Positions 10,580-20,650 of a DNA stretch of 64,000 nucleotides are shown here, one piece after another; the stretch's first letter is position 1; every line of letters begins with the position of its first letter. The notes below the pieces were generated by a model that worked only from the letters and a program-made list of their open reading frames with translations, was not told where the DNA came from and searched no databases. A program made the position numbers and the translations under genes. This stretch comes from an uncultured Kangiella sp. (GTDB lineage: Bacteria > Pseudomonadota > Gammaproteobacteria > Enterobacterales > Kangiellaceae): contig CATNCP010000008.1 of the NCBI GenBank assembly GCA_950096615.1, positions 1 through 64,000 of the forward strand, read 5' to 3'.

Positions 10580-11383
10580 TTAACGGCTCTCCACGAAGTG
10601 GCAGATACCGACAAAATCACCAAGCGATAGTCTCTCTGCGCGTTCCGTAGCCTTAAGGCCTAGTCGTTCAAAGTCCTCCTGTGCGAGCCAATCTTTGAGA
10701 CTGTTACGGATGGTTTTGCGTCGTTGGTTAAAGGCCGCAGTAACAATCTGAGAAAGCAGTTTAGTGTCTTTAACAGGGTTTTTAATTTCGGCGTGGGGCA
10801 TTAAGCGAACGATTGCAGAGTCAACTTTTGGCGCTGGAGAGAAAGCTCCAGGTGGAACCACGAACAGCATTGCGGTTTCACAAAAGTACTGAGTCATAAC
10901 ACTGAGGCGGCCGTATTGTTTTGTATTTGGTGAAGCGCAGAGTCTTTCGACCACTTCTTTCTGCAGCATAAAATACATGTCATGAATAGCATGGCGCTGG
11001 TTCAGCAAGTGAAAAATTAAAGGCGTCGAGATATTGTAGGGGAGATTACCCACGATGCGGAGTTTCTGCTCATCATGTTTTAGTTGAGTAAAATCGAATT
11101 TTAGCGCATCACTCTGGTGAATCGTGAAGTTGTCATGGTTTGCAAACTTGTCTTCCAGCCTTGGGATTAAGTCACGATCAAGTTCTACCACGTCGAGCTT
11201 TCCGGCGCTGTTAACTAGGTGCTCAGTGATTGCGCCTAAACCAGGGCCAATCTCAACAATATGGTCACGACTTTGCGGTGCAATTGAGTCGACAATTCGT
11301 GAAATATAATGATTGTCAGATAAGAAGTTTTGGCCAAAACGCTTTCGCGCTTGGTGACCTTGAACTATTTTTGAGTTTGCCAT
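10580..11383 (-). CDS. rsmA: 16S rRNA dimethyladenosine transferase
   Basis: ARKRFGQNFLSD, VEIGPGLGAITE, IVGNLPYNISTPLIF. Confidence 0.97.
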   Translation of the reverse strand: MANSKIVQGHQARKRFGQNFLSDNHYISRIVDSIAPQSRDHIVEIGPGLGAITEHLVNSAGKLDVVELDRDLIPRLEDKFANHDNFTIHQSDALKFDFTQLKHDEQKLRIVGNLPYNISTPLIFHLLNQRHAIHDMYFMLQKEVVERLCASPNTKQYGRLSVMTQYFCETAMLFVVPPGAFSPAPKVDSAIVRLMPHAEIKNPVKDTKLLSQIVTAAFNQRRKTIRNSLKDWLAQEDFERLGLKATERAERLSLGDFVGICHFVESR

Positions 11384-11391
11384 GATGTGAT

Positions 11392-12387
11392 TTAAGGCTG
11401 CTTGCTACGCCGAATTAAGTCTTGGGTGAATTGTAACGTATATTGCATGCTTCCGATATCAGCAATATTCTGGCCTGCGATATCTAAGCCGGTGCCATGA
11501 TCGACCGAAGTGCGAATATAAGGTAGTCCTAGAGTCACGTTAACGGCTTTACCAAAGCCTTTGTACTTTAAGGTCGGTAAGCCTTGGTCGTGATACATGG
11601 CGAGCACTGTATCAACGTCTTTTATCTTATTCGGTTGAAAAGCGGTATCGGCCGGCAAAGGACCGATTAATGTAGCGTCTAGTTTATGGCCCAAAGCTTC
11701 GAGAGTCGGTATAATAATTCTCGATTCTTCGGTCCCAAGATGATCGTTTTCACCAGCATGGGGATTGAGTCCACAGACTAGAATCCTGGGGTGAGTTATT
11801 GCAAACTTTTGTCGCAGCTCAGCGTCGATGATGGTAATCACTTCTTCTAATAACTGAGGCGTAATAGCATCAGGAACATGCCTAAGAGGAAGGTGGGTGG
11901 TGGCTAAGGTTACTCGTAATCCATCAGTTGCCAGCATCATAACGACTTTCTTGCTGTTGCTGTGCTCGGCAAAAAACTCAGTATGGCCTGAGAACTTAAG
12001 TCCTGAGTCGTTGATAATGCCTTTGTGAACGGGGCCAGTCAGGATCGCATCAACATCGCCATTCAAGGCTAAGTCATTGGCGGTTTTAAGCGTATTTAGA
12101 ACATAGCCTGCATGACTCACGTTCAGTTGCCCAAAATGAACCTCTGAAGGGAGCTCTTCTGGAATAATCCAAAAATGACCTGGACGGTGCTTCTGGGGAG
12201 CTTGCTCTGGACTGAACTCACTGAGCTCTAAAGGAAGCTTGGCTGCTTTAGCTGCTTGATGCAACAGTTGTGGGGAAGCGCTAACAATCAGCTGATCGGC
12301 ACAAGGGTTTTGTGCCATTTTTACGAGAATTTCTGGGCCAATTCCGGCGGGCTCACCCGCCGTAATTAATATTCTGGCAATATCCAT
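11392..12387 (-). CDS. pdxA: 4-hydroxythreonine-4-phosphate dehydrogenase
   Basis: ITAGEPAGIGPEI, LTGPVHKG, GHTEFFAE, MYHDQGLPTLKYKGFGKAVNVTLGLP. Confidence 0.97.
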   Translation of the reverse strand: MDIARILITAGEPAGIGPEILVKMAQNPCADQLIVSASPQLLHQAAKAAKLPLELSEFSPEQAPQKHRPGHFWIIPEELPSEVHFGQLNVSHAGYVLNTLKTANDLALNGDVDAILTGPVHKGIINDSGLKFSGHTEFFAEHSNSKKVVMMLATDGLRVTLATTHLPLRHVPDAITPQLLEEVITIIDAELRQKFAITHPRILVCGLNPHAGENDHLGTEESRIIIPTLEALGHKLDATLIGPLPADTAFQPNKIKDVDTVLAMYHDQGLPTLKYKGFGKAVNVTLGLPYIRTSVDHGTGLDIAGQNIADIGSMQYTLQFTQDLIRRSKQP

Positions 12388-12425
12388 ATGATGTCCTTTG
12401 GATATTATGAGTGTTGCACTAGAGC

Positions 12426-13727
12426 TTACGCTTCTTCTTCAACGATTTTCTTAACGTAAGCTTCATCGCGGATTTCACGAATCCAGTTTTCAACTTCTTC
12501 AGAAAATTTACGTTGACGTAGAATTTTAGCCGCTTGTTGACGCTTCATGTCCTCCGACTGGTCGTCTTGGCGTTTGCCGGTTAACTGAACGATATGCCAG
12601 CCAAAACTACTTTGGAAAGGTTGACTAATTTCGTCAACGTTTAAGTTACTTAAAGTATCTTCGAATGCTGGGTCAAACGCTCCAACATTACTCCAACCTA
12701 GCTCACCGCCCAAATTAGCTGAACCCGGGTCATCAGAGTGCTTTTTTGCCATATTGGAAAAATCAGCCTCACCAGCAATCACTTGCTCGCGGATGTGGTT
12801 AAGCAAATCAATCGCGTCTTGCTCGGTTGTGATGGCATCAGGCCGAACAAGAATATGGCGTGATTTGGTTTGTTGGACAACATGCTCCAAATCACCACGT
12901 TTATCATAAAGCTTCAAAATATGGAAACCAGCAGGGCTACGAATAGGCGTTGATACCTTTCCGCGCTCAAGGTAGTAGACGGGTGTTCTAAACAACTCTG
13001 GAAGGCTTTGCTCTGAATTCCAGCCAAAATCACCGCCTGAACTGGCTTCTGAGCCATCAGAGTGCTTTTCAGCCATGGTTTCAAAGTCGGCACCTTGCTT
13101 AAGCTGATTAGAAAGATCAACAGCTTTGGCTTTAGCGGTGCTAACTTCTGATTCGGAAGCATTTTCGTCTACAGCAATCAGTATGTGTCCAAGCTTATAT
13201 TCGACTTGGCTTTTTGCGTTCATCGACTTAACTAATGAATCAATTTCTTTTTCACTAATTTTGATACGACGGGCTACATAGGCATCACGGAAACGTGAAG
13301 TGACAATTTCTTTGCGCAAATCATCTAAGAACAATTCCCAAGCAACGCCCTTACTTTGCATCTGTAAACGGAACTCTTCCAGCGACATATTGTTTTGCTG
13401 AGCGACTCGAGTTGCGAATTGTTGTAGTTCGGCTGGCTGTACCTGCATGCCTGCTCGATTAGCCATCTGGTACTGGAGGCTTTGAATAATCAGTTGCTCA
13501 AGTAATTCTTTTCTTAAGAGATTATCCGGCGGTAACTGTGCGCCTCGAGCTCTCAGCTGGTCTTTTGCTTGAATGACTTTACGATCAAGCTCGCTTTGCA
13601 AAATCACGTCTTGATCAACGTGTGCAATTACCTTATCAATAGTTTCTGCGCTAACTGCAGTTTGTGGTGCTAAAGTGGCTAATGAAGCAACCAACAAGCA
13701 AGCCGAAATCAAATGTTTCAATGTCAT
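12426..13727 (-). CDS. surA: Peptidylprolyl isomerase SurA
   Basis: signal peptide, SurA N domain, two parvulin domains; adjacent to lptD. Confidence 0.97.
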   Translation of the reverse strand: MTLKHLISACLLVASLATLAPQTAVSAETIDKVIAHVDQDVILQSELDRKVIQAKDQLRARGAQLPPDNLLRKELLEQLIIQSLQYQMANRAGMQVQPAELQQFATRVAQQNNMSLEEFRLQMQSKGVAWELFLDDLRKEIVTSRFRDAYVARRIKISEKEIDSLVKSMNAKSQVEYKLGHILIAVDENASESEVSTAKAKAVDLSNQLKQGADFETMAEKHSDGSEASSGGDFGWNSEQSLPELFRTPVYYLERGKVSTPIRSPAGFHILKLYDKRGDLEHVVQQTKSRHILVRPDAITTEQDAIDLLNHIREQVIAGEADFSNMAKKHSDDPGSANLGGELGWSNVGAFDPAFEDTLSNLNVDEISQPFQSSFGWHIVQLTGKRQDDQSEDMKRQQAAKILRQRKFSEEVENWIREIRDEAYVKKIVEEEA

Positions 13728-13728
13728 A

Positions 13729-16188
13729 CTATTTGCCTAATAAATCTTCGTATCCGTAAATACTTTCTTCTAAAAATTCAGTGGTACTGCCACGTAAGCT
13801 ACCCACCCCTTTTAATACAAACTGAATATACACGCCTGAGCTATGTTCATCAGGTTGGCCCGGGACAAGTCCGCCTTGGCTATCCAACTGAATATTAATG
13901 TAACGTCTTGCGACTACGCGCACTGCCCAGCAACAAGACTCATACTCTAGACCAAGAAAGGAGTCGTTAGTTCGATTTTCTGTCAGATCTTGGTTATAGC
14001 GACCGAGAAGACGCCAATCTTGGGACATTGGCCATGCAAATGCAAGTTCAGCCTCTTCTTGAGTGCGATTAGGTGTTTTGCGGTAGCGGTGTCCAAGATT
14101 AATAATATGGTTGGGTCTAGGCTCATAATGTACATTAACCAGGCCATGAGTCGTTTCGTTAATCTGGTCATCCCACTCAATTGCTGACTTAAGCTCGATA
14201 TTATCGGTCCAGCGCCAGTTCACTTCTGCCAATAACCCAGACTGCTTATTAGTTTCTACCGGCAGGTTAAGCATAGTGACTTTACGGTCTTTTAAATAGA
14301 CTGTCCGTCCGATCGAAACCGAGGCCTTTTCACGCCCTTCTTCGTCTAGAATTCGACTGGTTATAGCGCCGCTTACTTGATTGGCATCACCAATACGGTC
14401 GATGCCGCTAAATCGGTTGCGACTGAACAGTTGCGTAAAGTTAAAGGTCGGTAAGCTGGTGTCATAGATACCGATATTTTGCTGATCTTCAAAGGGCGTG
14501 TATAAATAAAAAATTCTCGGTTCAAGGGTTTGAGTCATGTTTCCATCATCAAACTCGAGGGTGCGCTCGAAAAATAAACCGGTATCGACGGAAAGCGTCG
14601 GCAAGCTTCTGTCTAAGGTTTGCTCAATACCAGCAACGTCTGTTTGCTCGTATTGGGTATAGGCAAAACTAAGTTCTGGGCGAAAGAAACTGTATAAGGT
14701 TTCATGGCTCCAACCGATAGACGGTTCGACATGGTATCGATCAGCGGTAACCGCGTTGTCTTTATCAAACCGAGTGACTTCAGTATGGATTTTAGCCTCA
14801 AAATCATTTTCATTCGGCTCGAAAAAACGCGTCAGCTGCACACGAGGAGCTATGGTATAACGCTCTACCGGGCTGTTTAGCAGCTGCCAGTCTTGATACT
14901 CGGTACGCATCAACCACTCGTTAGTCAAATACTGCACATACAGATTTTGACTCAGAATGTCTTGATTGCTGTCTTGAATGCTGCCGCCGAAGTCTTGGAA
15001 ATAACCATCGTCGCTCACTTTTCGTGCTGCAATCCCAGTCGACCAGTTCTCACTGAGTTGAGTTAAGTGGTCAAGATCATACTGCCAGCGTTTGTCTGGT
15101 AAGTTTTCAGGATTCGCTGCTGTGGCGGCTTTGTCATCGGGCAGGTACTCAAAAAAGAGCTCACCACTGTTCTGCTCGGTAAGGTAGCGGAACTCAGAGC
15201 CAAGCATTGAGCCGCGCGAGGTCATGTAACGAGGCGTTAAGGTTAAATCGTAATTTGGCGCCAAGTTAAAATAATAAGGCACACTTACGTCACGCCCGTT
15301 TCGATTCGAGTTACTAAATGATGGTGGTAGCAAACCCGTTTTTCGACGATCATCGACGGGGAACGTGATGTAAGGCAAATAAAACACAGGAATATCAGCA
15401 ACTTTTACGACGCTGTTATAGGCTTTGCCCCAGCCACTTTCACGGTCAATAACAATTTCGTCGGACTCAAAAACCCAGCTTTTCTGGTCGTCTGGACAAG
15501 TAGAAAAGTCAGTATTGGACAAGGTTAAAATTTGTTTGTTATCAACTCGAATCTCTTCTGCCTCGCCATTAGCATTGTTGCTGTAGAGGTGATAGCGAGT
15601 ATTCTGGATCTCGGTGGAACCTTCTAGCGAGTAATAATCAAGGCTATCAGCACCAACCACGAAGTTTTGACTGGTGAAGAGTAGGTCGCCTTCGGCGCGA
15701 TAAGATTTATCCCTGTTATCAGCAATAAGTTTATCGGCGGTTAATTGTTGTTGATCTTGTGACACACGGACATTGCCCGTAAGGTAAGCCATGTTGCCTT
15801 CACGAGATGCTTCGTCGGAATAGATTTTAATCGGCTCATTCGGGTTGCTAAGACCGGCCTGATAGCGAATAGGCTCAACCGCCTCGCTAGGGCATGTCTT
15901 AAACTCAGGAAACTGATAGAGTCGAACGGAGTCGTTTTCTTGGCTCTCTGCTGAACCTTCTTCAACAGAGCTTTCTTCTTCGGCTGATTGTTCAGATACC
16001 TCTTTTGCTGCAGAGTTTGCAACAGATGGCAGTGCCACAACAGTCAGCGAAGCGCCAATTGCAGATGCTAAAAAAGATTTTACCCAACGGACTTTCTTGC
16101 TTACCATGTACTTTTCGTGTTTTTCTACGGGTTTGGTCACAAAATAAACAGCCCGTTGATTCAAGGGCTTACGATTTGTAACTGACAT
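13729..16188 (-). CDS. lptD: LPS-assembly protein LptD
   Basis: LptA-like N domain, KAYNSVVKVADIPVFYLPYITFPVDDRRKTGLLPP, YESCCWAVRVVARR; true start may be the internal Met at ~16107 preceding the signal peptide. Confidence 0.96.
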   Translation of the reverse strand: MSVTNRKPLNQRAVYFVTKPVEKHEKYMVSKKVRWVKSFLASAIGASLTVVALPSVANSAAKEVSEQSAEEESSVEEGSAESQENDSVRLYQFPEFKTCPSEAVEPIRYQAGLSNPNEPIKIYSDEASREGNMAYLTGNVRVSQDQQQLTADKLIADNRDKSYRAEGDLLFTSQNFVVGADSLDYYSLEGSTEIQNTRYHLYSNNANGEAEEIRVDNKQILTLSNTDFSTCPDDQKSWVFESDEIVIDRESGWGKAYNSVVKVADIPVFYLPYITFPVDDRRKTGLLPPSFSNSNRNGRDVSVPYYFNLAPNYDLTLTPRYMTSRGSMLGSEFRYLTEQNSGELFFEYLPDDKAATAANPENLPDKRWQYDLDHLTQLSENWSTGIAARKVSDDGYFQDFGGSIQDSNQDILSQNLYVQYLTNEWLMRTEYQDWQLLNSPVERYTIAPRVQLTRFFEPNENDFEAKIHTEVTRFDKDNAVTADRYHVEPSIGWSHETLYSFFRPELSFAYTQYEQTDVAGIEQTLDRSLPTLSVDTGLFFERTLEFDDGNMTQTLEPRIFYLYTPFEDQQNIGIYDTSLPTFNFTQLFSRNRFSGIDRIGDANQVSGAITSRILDEEGREKASVSIGRTVYLKDRKVTMLNLPVETNKQSGLLAEVNWRWTDNIELKSAIEWDDQINETTHGLVNVHYEPRPNHIINLGHRYRKTPNRTQEEAELAFAWPMSQDWRLLGRYNQDLTENRTNDSFLGLEYESCCWAVRVVARRYINIQLDSQGGLVPGQPDEHSSGVYIQFVLKGVGSLRGSTTEFLEESIYGYEDLLGK

Positions 16189-16240
16189 CAGTTATAAAGA
16201 CCTAATGATAAACGCTTACGACACAGATTGAAAATTAATA

Positions 16241-17281
16241 ATGACAAAAGATAGACGACAATTAGCGCTAAAAGAATGGTCACAGCAGCAAATAGCGCTG
16301 TTGAAGACCGATGGAGCTGACGCAGACCTTGATCTGACTTGGCAAATGGTCTCTGGCGATGCCAGTTTTAGGCGCTATTTCCGATGGTCTCAAGATAACG
16401 GAAATAGCTGGATAGCGGTTGATGCGCCGCCCGAGCATGAAAATAGTCGCCAGTTCGTTAAGGTTGCTCAATTACTGGAAAGTGTGAATGCGCCCAGAGT
16501 CTTAGCCAAAGACTTTGAGCAAGGCTTTATGCTACTGAGCGACTTAGGCAACCAGCTTTATCTTCCTTTGCTAAAAGAGGCTCAGGAAAGCGGTAATATC
16601 GACCTTGCTGATGACTTGTATCACCGCGCTATCGATAGCCTAGAAAAAATGCAGGAAGTATCAGCGAGTTCACTGCCTGACTATGATGAAGCGATGCTCC
16701 GCGCTGAAATGGAGCTTTTTCGCGACTGGTTCTTGAAAAAGCATTTAGGGCTGGAGCTGTCAGTGGTTGAGAATCGATTACTGGATACGACATTTGAGCA
16801 TTTAATAGACAGTGCGCATGCTCAACCACAGGTTTTTGTTCATCGGGACTACCATTCTAGAAATATCATGGATTGTAAGGATACTAACCAACCTGGCATC
16901 ATTGACTTTCAAGACGCGGTGCGTGGGCCTTTGACCTATGATTTATTATCGTTGCTAAGGGATTGTTATATCCAGTGGACGCCTGAACAGGTGGATAAGT
17001 GGATTGGGTATTACATCAAGCAATCGCCAGCGGTGTTAGATAAAGAGCAGTTTACACAGTGGTTCGATTGGATGGGGTTGCAGCGCCATATCAAAGTAGC
17101 CGGAATCTTTTGTCGCTTAAATTATCGTGATGGAAAGGCCGATTACTTGAAAGACATACCTTTAACCCTCACTTATATCCTTCAGCAAGCTGAAAAATAC
17201 CCTGCCATGTCCGAATTTCATCAATGGCTTGAACAGAAGGTAATGCCTCTTTTTGAAGAAAAGCAGGCGCAACTGTCATGA
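16241..17281 (+). CDS. amgK: AmgK-like sugar kinase (aminoglycoside phosphotransferase family)
   Basis: VHRDYHSRNIMD and IIDFQDAVRGPLTYDLLSLLRD kinase motifs; 4-bp overlap with murU. Confidence 0.9.
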   Translation: MTKDRRQLALKEWSQQQIALLKTDGADADLDLTWQMVSGDASFRRYFRWSQDNGNSWIAVDAPPEHENSRQFVKVAQLLESVNAPRVLAKDFEQGFMLLSDLGNQLYLPLLKEAQESGNIDLADDLYHRAIDSLEKMQEVSASSLPDYDEAMLRAEMELFRDWFLKKHLGLELSVVENRLLDTTFEHLIDSAHAQPQVFVHRDYHSRNIMDCKDTNQPGIIDFQDAVRGPLTYDLLSLLRDCYIQWTPEQVDKWIGYYIKQSPAVLDKEQFTQWFDWMGLQRHIKVAGIFCRLNYRDGKADYLKDIPLTLTYILQQAEKYPAMSEFHQWLEQKVMPLFEEKQAQLS

Positions 17282-17976
17282 AAGCTATGATTTTGGCAGC
17301 GGGTCGCGGTGAACGTATGCGTCCATTAACGGACCGTCACCCGAAGCCACTGCTTAAAGTCGATGGTCGAGCGCTTATTGAGTGGCACATCGAAGCTTTA
17401 AAAGAAGCGGGTATTAAAGAAATATTGATCAACACTTCGTGGCTGGGTGAGCAAATCCCTGAATATTTAGGTGATGGTGCTTACTGGGGAGTGAACTTAA
17501 CCTTTTCACACGAGCCACAAGCATTAGAAACTGCTGGTGGTATTCGAAAAGCTCTGGAGTTTTTCGGTGATGCTCCCTTTATTGTGGTCAACGGCGATGT
17601 CTGGTCTGATTTTAGCTATGAAGGTTTACTCGATAAGCCCTCAAAGTTAGCACATATTGTTTTGGTGCCTAATCCTGAACATAATCCCCAAGGTGACTTT
17701 TTGCTCCGAGAGGATGGTTTGGTAGTCGCAGAAGGCGAGTCGTGTGCAACTTTTTCAGGGATTGGAGTTTATCAGCCTGAAGTATTTAAAGATTTACCCA
17801 TGGATGAGCCTTATCCTTTAGCGCCAGTGTTGAGAGAGCTAATGGTGGAGGCTGAAGTGACGGGCGAATTATATGATGGGCGTTGGTATGACATTGGCAC
17901 GCCGGAACGATTAGAGGCGTTAAATTTGAGCTTTCAGAGGCGCATTAAAACAATTGAGTACGATGGAAAATTGTAA
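17278..17976 (+). CDS. murU: N-acetylmuramate alpha-1-phosphate uridylyltransferase
   Basis: MKAMILAAGRGERMRPLTDRHPKPLLKV nucleotidyltransferase signature; next to amgK. Confidence 0.92.
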   Translation: MKAMILAAGRGERMRPLTDRHPKPLLKVDGRALIEWHIEALKEAGIKEILINTSWLGEQIPEYLGDGAYWGVNLTFSHEPQALETAGGIRKALEFFGDAPFIVVNGDVWSDFSYEGLLDKPSKLAHIVLVPNPEHNPQGDFLLREDGLVVAEGESCATFSGIGVYQPEVFKDLPMDEPYPLAPVLRELMVEAEVTGELYDGRWYDIGTPERLEALNLSFQRRIKTIEYDGKL

Positions 17977-18005
17977 CTCTTAACAAAAAGCGGTGAATTA
18001 AAAGA

Positions 18006-18830
18006 ATGAGCTGGTTTGGTAAAGTTATCGGTGGTGTTTTAGGTTTCTCGCTAGCGGGAGGCCCGATTGGCGCGATTATTGGCGCTGTGCTTGGCCACCA
18101 ACTGGATAAAAAAACAGAAGATTACCAAGAGCGTTATGCGCCAGGTGATCAAGAGCGTGTGCAGGCGGCGTTTTTTACGGCAACTTTCTCCGTTATGGGG
18201 CATATTGCGAAGGCTGATGGAAAGGTGACGCAAAACGAAATACGTCATGCAGAAAATGTTATGCAGCGCATGGGCTTGGATCAAGACGCACGAAAGTTTG
18301 CGATTGATTTGTTTCAGCAAGGAAAAGCCAGCGACTTCGATCTGGAAGCGGTTTTGAGGCAGTTTAAGCAGGAATGCCAGCGGCGTCGTAACTTGATGCA
18401 GATGTTCCTTGAAGTACAAATTACTATGGCGCTTGCTGACGGCACCATTCATAATCATGAGCGAGCTATACTGCACCGAGTTGGTAAGCACTTAGGCTTT
18501 GCTGGCTTTATGATTGACCAGTTGATCAAGATGGTGCAGGCGCAACAAGGTTTTCATCGTCACTCCCAAGGGCACGCTGGAGGTCATGGCGGCACTTACC
18601 AAGAAGCACCGAGTGGCCCAAGTGTTGAACAAGCCTACCAAGTGCTGGGCGTGAAGAGTTCCGATGATGAAAAGACGGTCAAGCGTGCCTATCGTCGATT
18701 AATGTCGCAGCATCATCCTGATAAACTGGTGGCGAAAGGTTTGCCGGAAGAAATGATTAAGATGGCGACGGAGAAAACGCAGGAGATTAAATCTGCGTAT
18801 GAGTTGATTAAAAAAAGCAAAAACTGGTAG
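18006..18830 (+). CDS. djlA: Co-chaperone DjlA
   Basis: N-terminal TM with GG motifs, TerB-like domain, C-terminal J domain with HHPDK. Confidence 0.93.
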   Translation: MSWFGKVIGGVLGFSLAGGPIGAIIGAVLGHQLDKKTEDYQERYAPGDQERVQAAFFTATFSVMGHIAKADGKVTQNEIRHAENVMQRMGLDQDARKFAIDLFQQGKASDFDLEAVLRQFKQECQRRRNLMQMFLEVQITMALADGTIHNHERAILHRVGKHLGFAGFMIDQLIKMVQAQQGFHRHSQGHAGGHGGTYQEAPSGPSVEQAYQVLGVKSSDDEKTVKRAYRRLMSQHHPDKLVAKGLPEEMIKMATEKTQEIKSAYELIKKSKNW

Positions 18831-18938
18831 CTGAGCTAGTTGGTAAAACTACTGCGCTTTCTTCGCTCGTGACGTTTTACGAGCATAATAAAATGATTAT
18901 TGAGTAGCGTTAAAAAACTTAAAAGTATAGAGATTAGA

Positions 18939-19571
18939 ATGAATAAAGAATTGATGGTAAAGCAAATCGCGGTGATGCTGGAAATGCAGCATGCCATGAA
19001 CACTAAAGTTCATGAGAAATGGTTCGATCAAAATTACGAGTGGTATCGTGCGATTTGGATCGAGTGTGCGGAGATGCTTGAGCATCATGGCTGGAAGTGG
19101 TGGAAACATCAGACGCCTGACGTTGAGCAAGTAAAAATGGAGTTGGTGGATATTTTCCACTTTGGCTTAAGCTCAAGAATTGATGGTGAACTTTCGTTTG
19201 ACGAAATCGCGGAAGAACTCGCAGGCGAAATGTTAGAGCCGGTAGTTAAAGATGACTTTAAGCAAACCCTAGAAGTTTTAGCTGGGCAGGCTGTAATGTA
19301 TCAGCATTTTGATGGCGCGAGTTTTGCAGGTTGCATGGAGCAAATAGAGATGCCATTCGAAGAGCTGTTCAAAAGTTATGTTGGTAAAAATACGCTTAAC
19401 TTTTTCCGTCAAGATAACGGTTATAAAGACGGGACTTATATCAAAGAGTGGGACGGCCTTGAAGATAACGAAGTGCTGGTTGAAATTTTAGAAAAGCTAG
19501 ATCCAAAACACGAAGAGTTTAAGAATCAGGTTTACAAAGGCTTAGCTGATCGTTATTCAACGTTAAAATAA
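18939..19571 (+). CDS. All-alpha dimeric dUTPase (dUTPase_2 family)
   Basis: ExxE (ECAEMLEHHGWKWWK) and ELVDIFHF; C-terminal YVGKNTLNFFRQDNGYKDGTYIKEWDGLEDNEVL closely resembles the Campylobacter dimeric dUTPase as remembered. Confidence 0.93.
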   Translation: MNKELMVKQIAVMLEMQHAMNTKVHEKWFDQNYEWYRAIWIECAEMLEHHGWKWWKHQTPDVEQVKMELVDIFHFGLSSRIDGELSFDEIAEELAGEMLEPVVKDDFKQTLEVLAGQAVMYQHFDGASFAGCMEQIEMPFEELFKSYVGKNTLNFFRQDNGYKDGTYIKEWDGLEDNEVLVEILEKLDPKHEEFKNQVYKGLADRYSTLK

Positions 19572-19600
19572 TTAAAACTGAATACTATACTGGAGAAACT

Positions 19601-19888
19601 ATGTCTAAAGAAGCAATGTCTCAAGGTACGCATAAAGTTGTTTTAAAAGGATATGGCGATTTAGAGAAAGGGAAATACTATATTGAGCACGAATTAGCTG
19701 AGCTATTTGGTGTTGATCAAAAAGTAGCGAAAAGGTTACTAGAGCTATCGTCGGAAGAACCACGCAGAGTAAAAGAGGGCGTGGACTCCAAAACGGCTGA
19801 ACGTTATTTAAAAGCACTAAAAGCGACTGGCGCTAAAGGCGAAGTGATTGATACGCGCTTTGACTTTAGCGGCTTATCCATAGAGTAA
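19601..19888 (+). CDS. Small conserved hypothetical protein; C-terminal half resembles the L7/L12-CTD/ClpS-like fold
   Basis: 95 aa ORF with RBS-like AGGAG upstream; segment VAKRLLELSSEEPRRVKEGVDSKTAERYLKALKATGAKGEV resembles L7/L12 CTD. Confidence 0.7.
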   Translation: MSKEAMSQGTHKVVLKGYGDLEKGKYYIEHELAELFGVDQKVAKRLLELSSEEPRRVKEGVDSKTAERYLKALKATGAKGEVIDTRFDFSGLSIE

Positions 19889-19900
19889 TCGACCTTCGAT

Positions 19901-20650
19901 ATGGATATCGAACCTGAAGTTTTAGCCTTAATTCAACGCGCTAAACGCGTGACCATTCTTACCGGCGCTGGAGTCTCTGCGGAATCTGGCGTCGCTACTT
20001 TTAGATCCTACAAAGAAGAAACCAAGGAAAGCCTCTGGAGCCAATATGATCCACAAAAGATGGCGAGTATTGATGGTTTCCTAGAAAACCCAGACCGAGT
20101 CTGGCAATGGTATCAGTGGCGACGTAATGAGCTTAAAAGCAAAGAACCAAACGATGCCCACAAAGCGATTGCTAAGTGGCAACAGTCTAAATCTCTTGGT
20201 TTAAAGGAACAAAACGTCACATTAATTACGCAAAATGTCGATGGCTTACATCAAGCCGGTGGTTCCAAAGATGTCATCGAACTACACGGCAATATCTGGC
20301 GTAACCACTGCCTGCAATGTCGCGCAGAATATAACGGTGACGTTGATGGAGTTGAGAGTGTTATTGAATGCCCAGAATGTGGTGGACAAATACGCCCCTC
20401 AGTTGTCTGGTTCGGCGAAGCCTTACCCGAACACGCCTGGCGCGATGCTGAAAGCGCCTCTTACTCCTGCGATCTATTTTTATCCGTTGGAACTTCCAGC
20501 CAAGTTTATCCAGCCGCAGGTCTCGCCGCGCTCGCCAAAAGCCAAGGAGCGACTGTGGTAGAAATTAACCCAGAACCGACAGAGAGTTCGATAATTGATT
20601 ACACGATAGCGATCGTGGCTTCACAATTTTTCGGAGGCTTGCGTCGATGA
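19901..20650 (+). CDS. Sirtuin NAD-dependent protein deacylase, class III-like
   Basis: GAGVSAESGVATFRS, TQNVDGLHQAGG, ELHGN, CxxC...CxxC zinc ribbon, YQWR (YxxR) motif. Confidence 0.95.
   Translation: MDIEPEVLALIQRAKRVTILTGAGVSAESGVATFRSYKEETKESLWSQYDPQKMASIDGFLENPDRVWQWYQWRRNELKSKEPNDAHKAIAKWQQSKSLGLKEQNVTLITQNVDGLHQAGGSKDVIELHGNIWRNHCLQCRAEYNGDVDGVESVIECPECGGQIRPSVVWFGEALPEHAWRDAESASYSCDLFLSVGTSSQVYPAAGLAALAKSQGATVVEINPEPTESSIIDYTIAIVASQFFGGLRR

Noticed and set aside
18051-18491. 146-aa antisense ORF
   Set aside because: Lies wholly antisense to djlA; no protein family features
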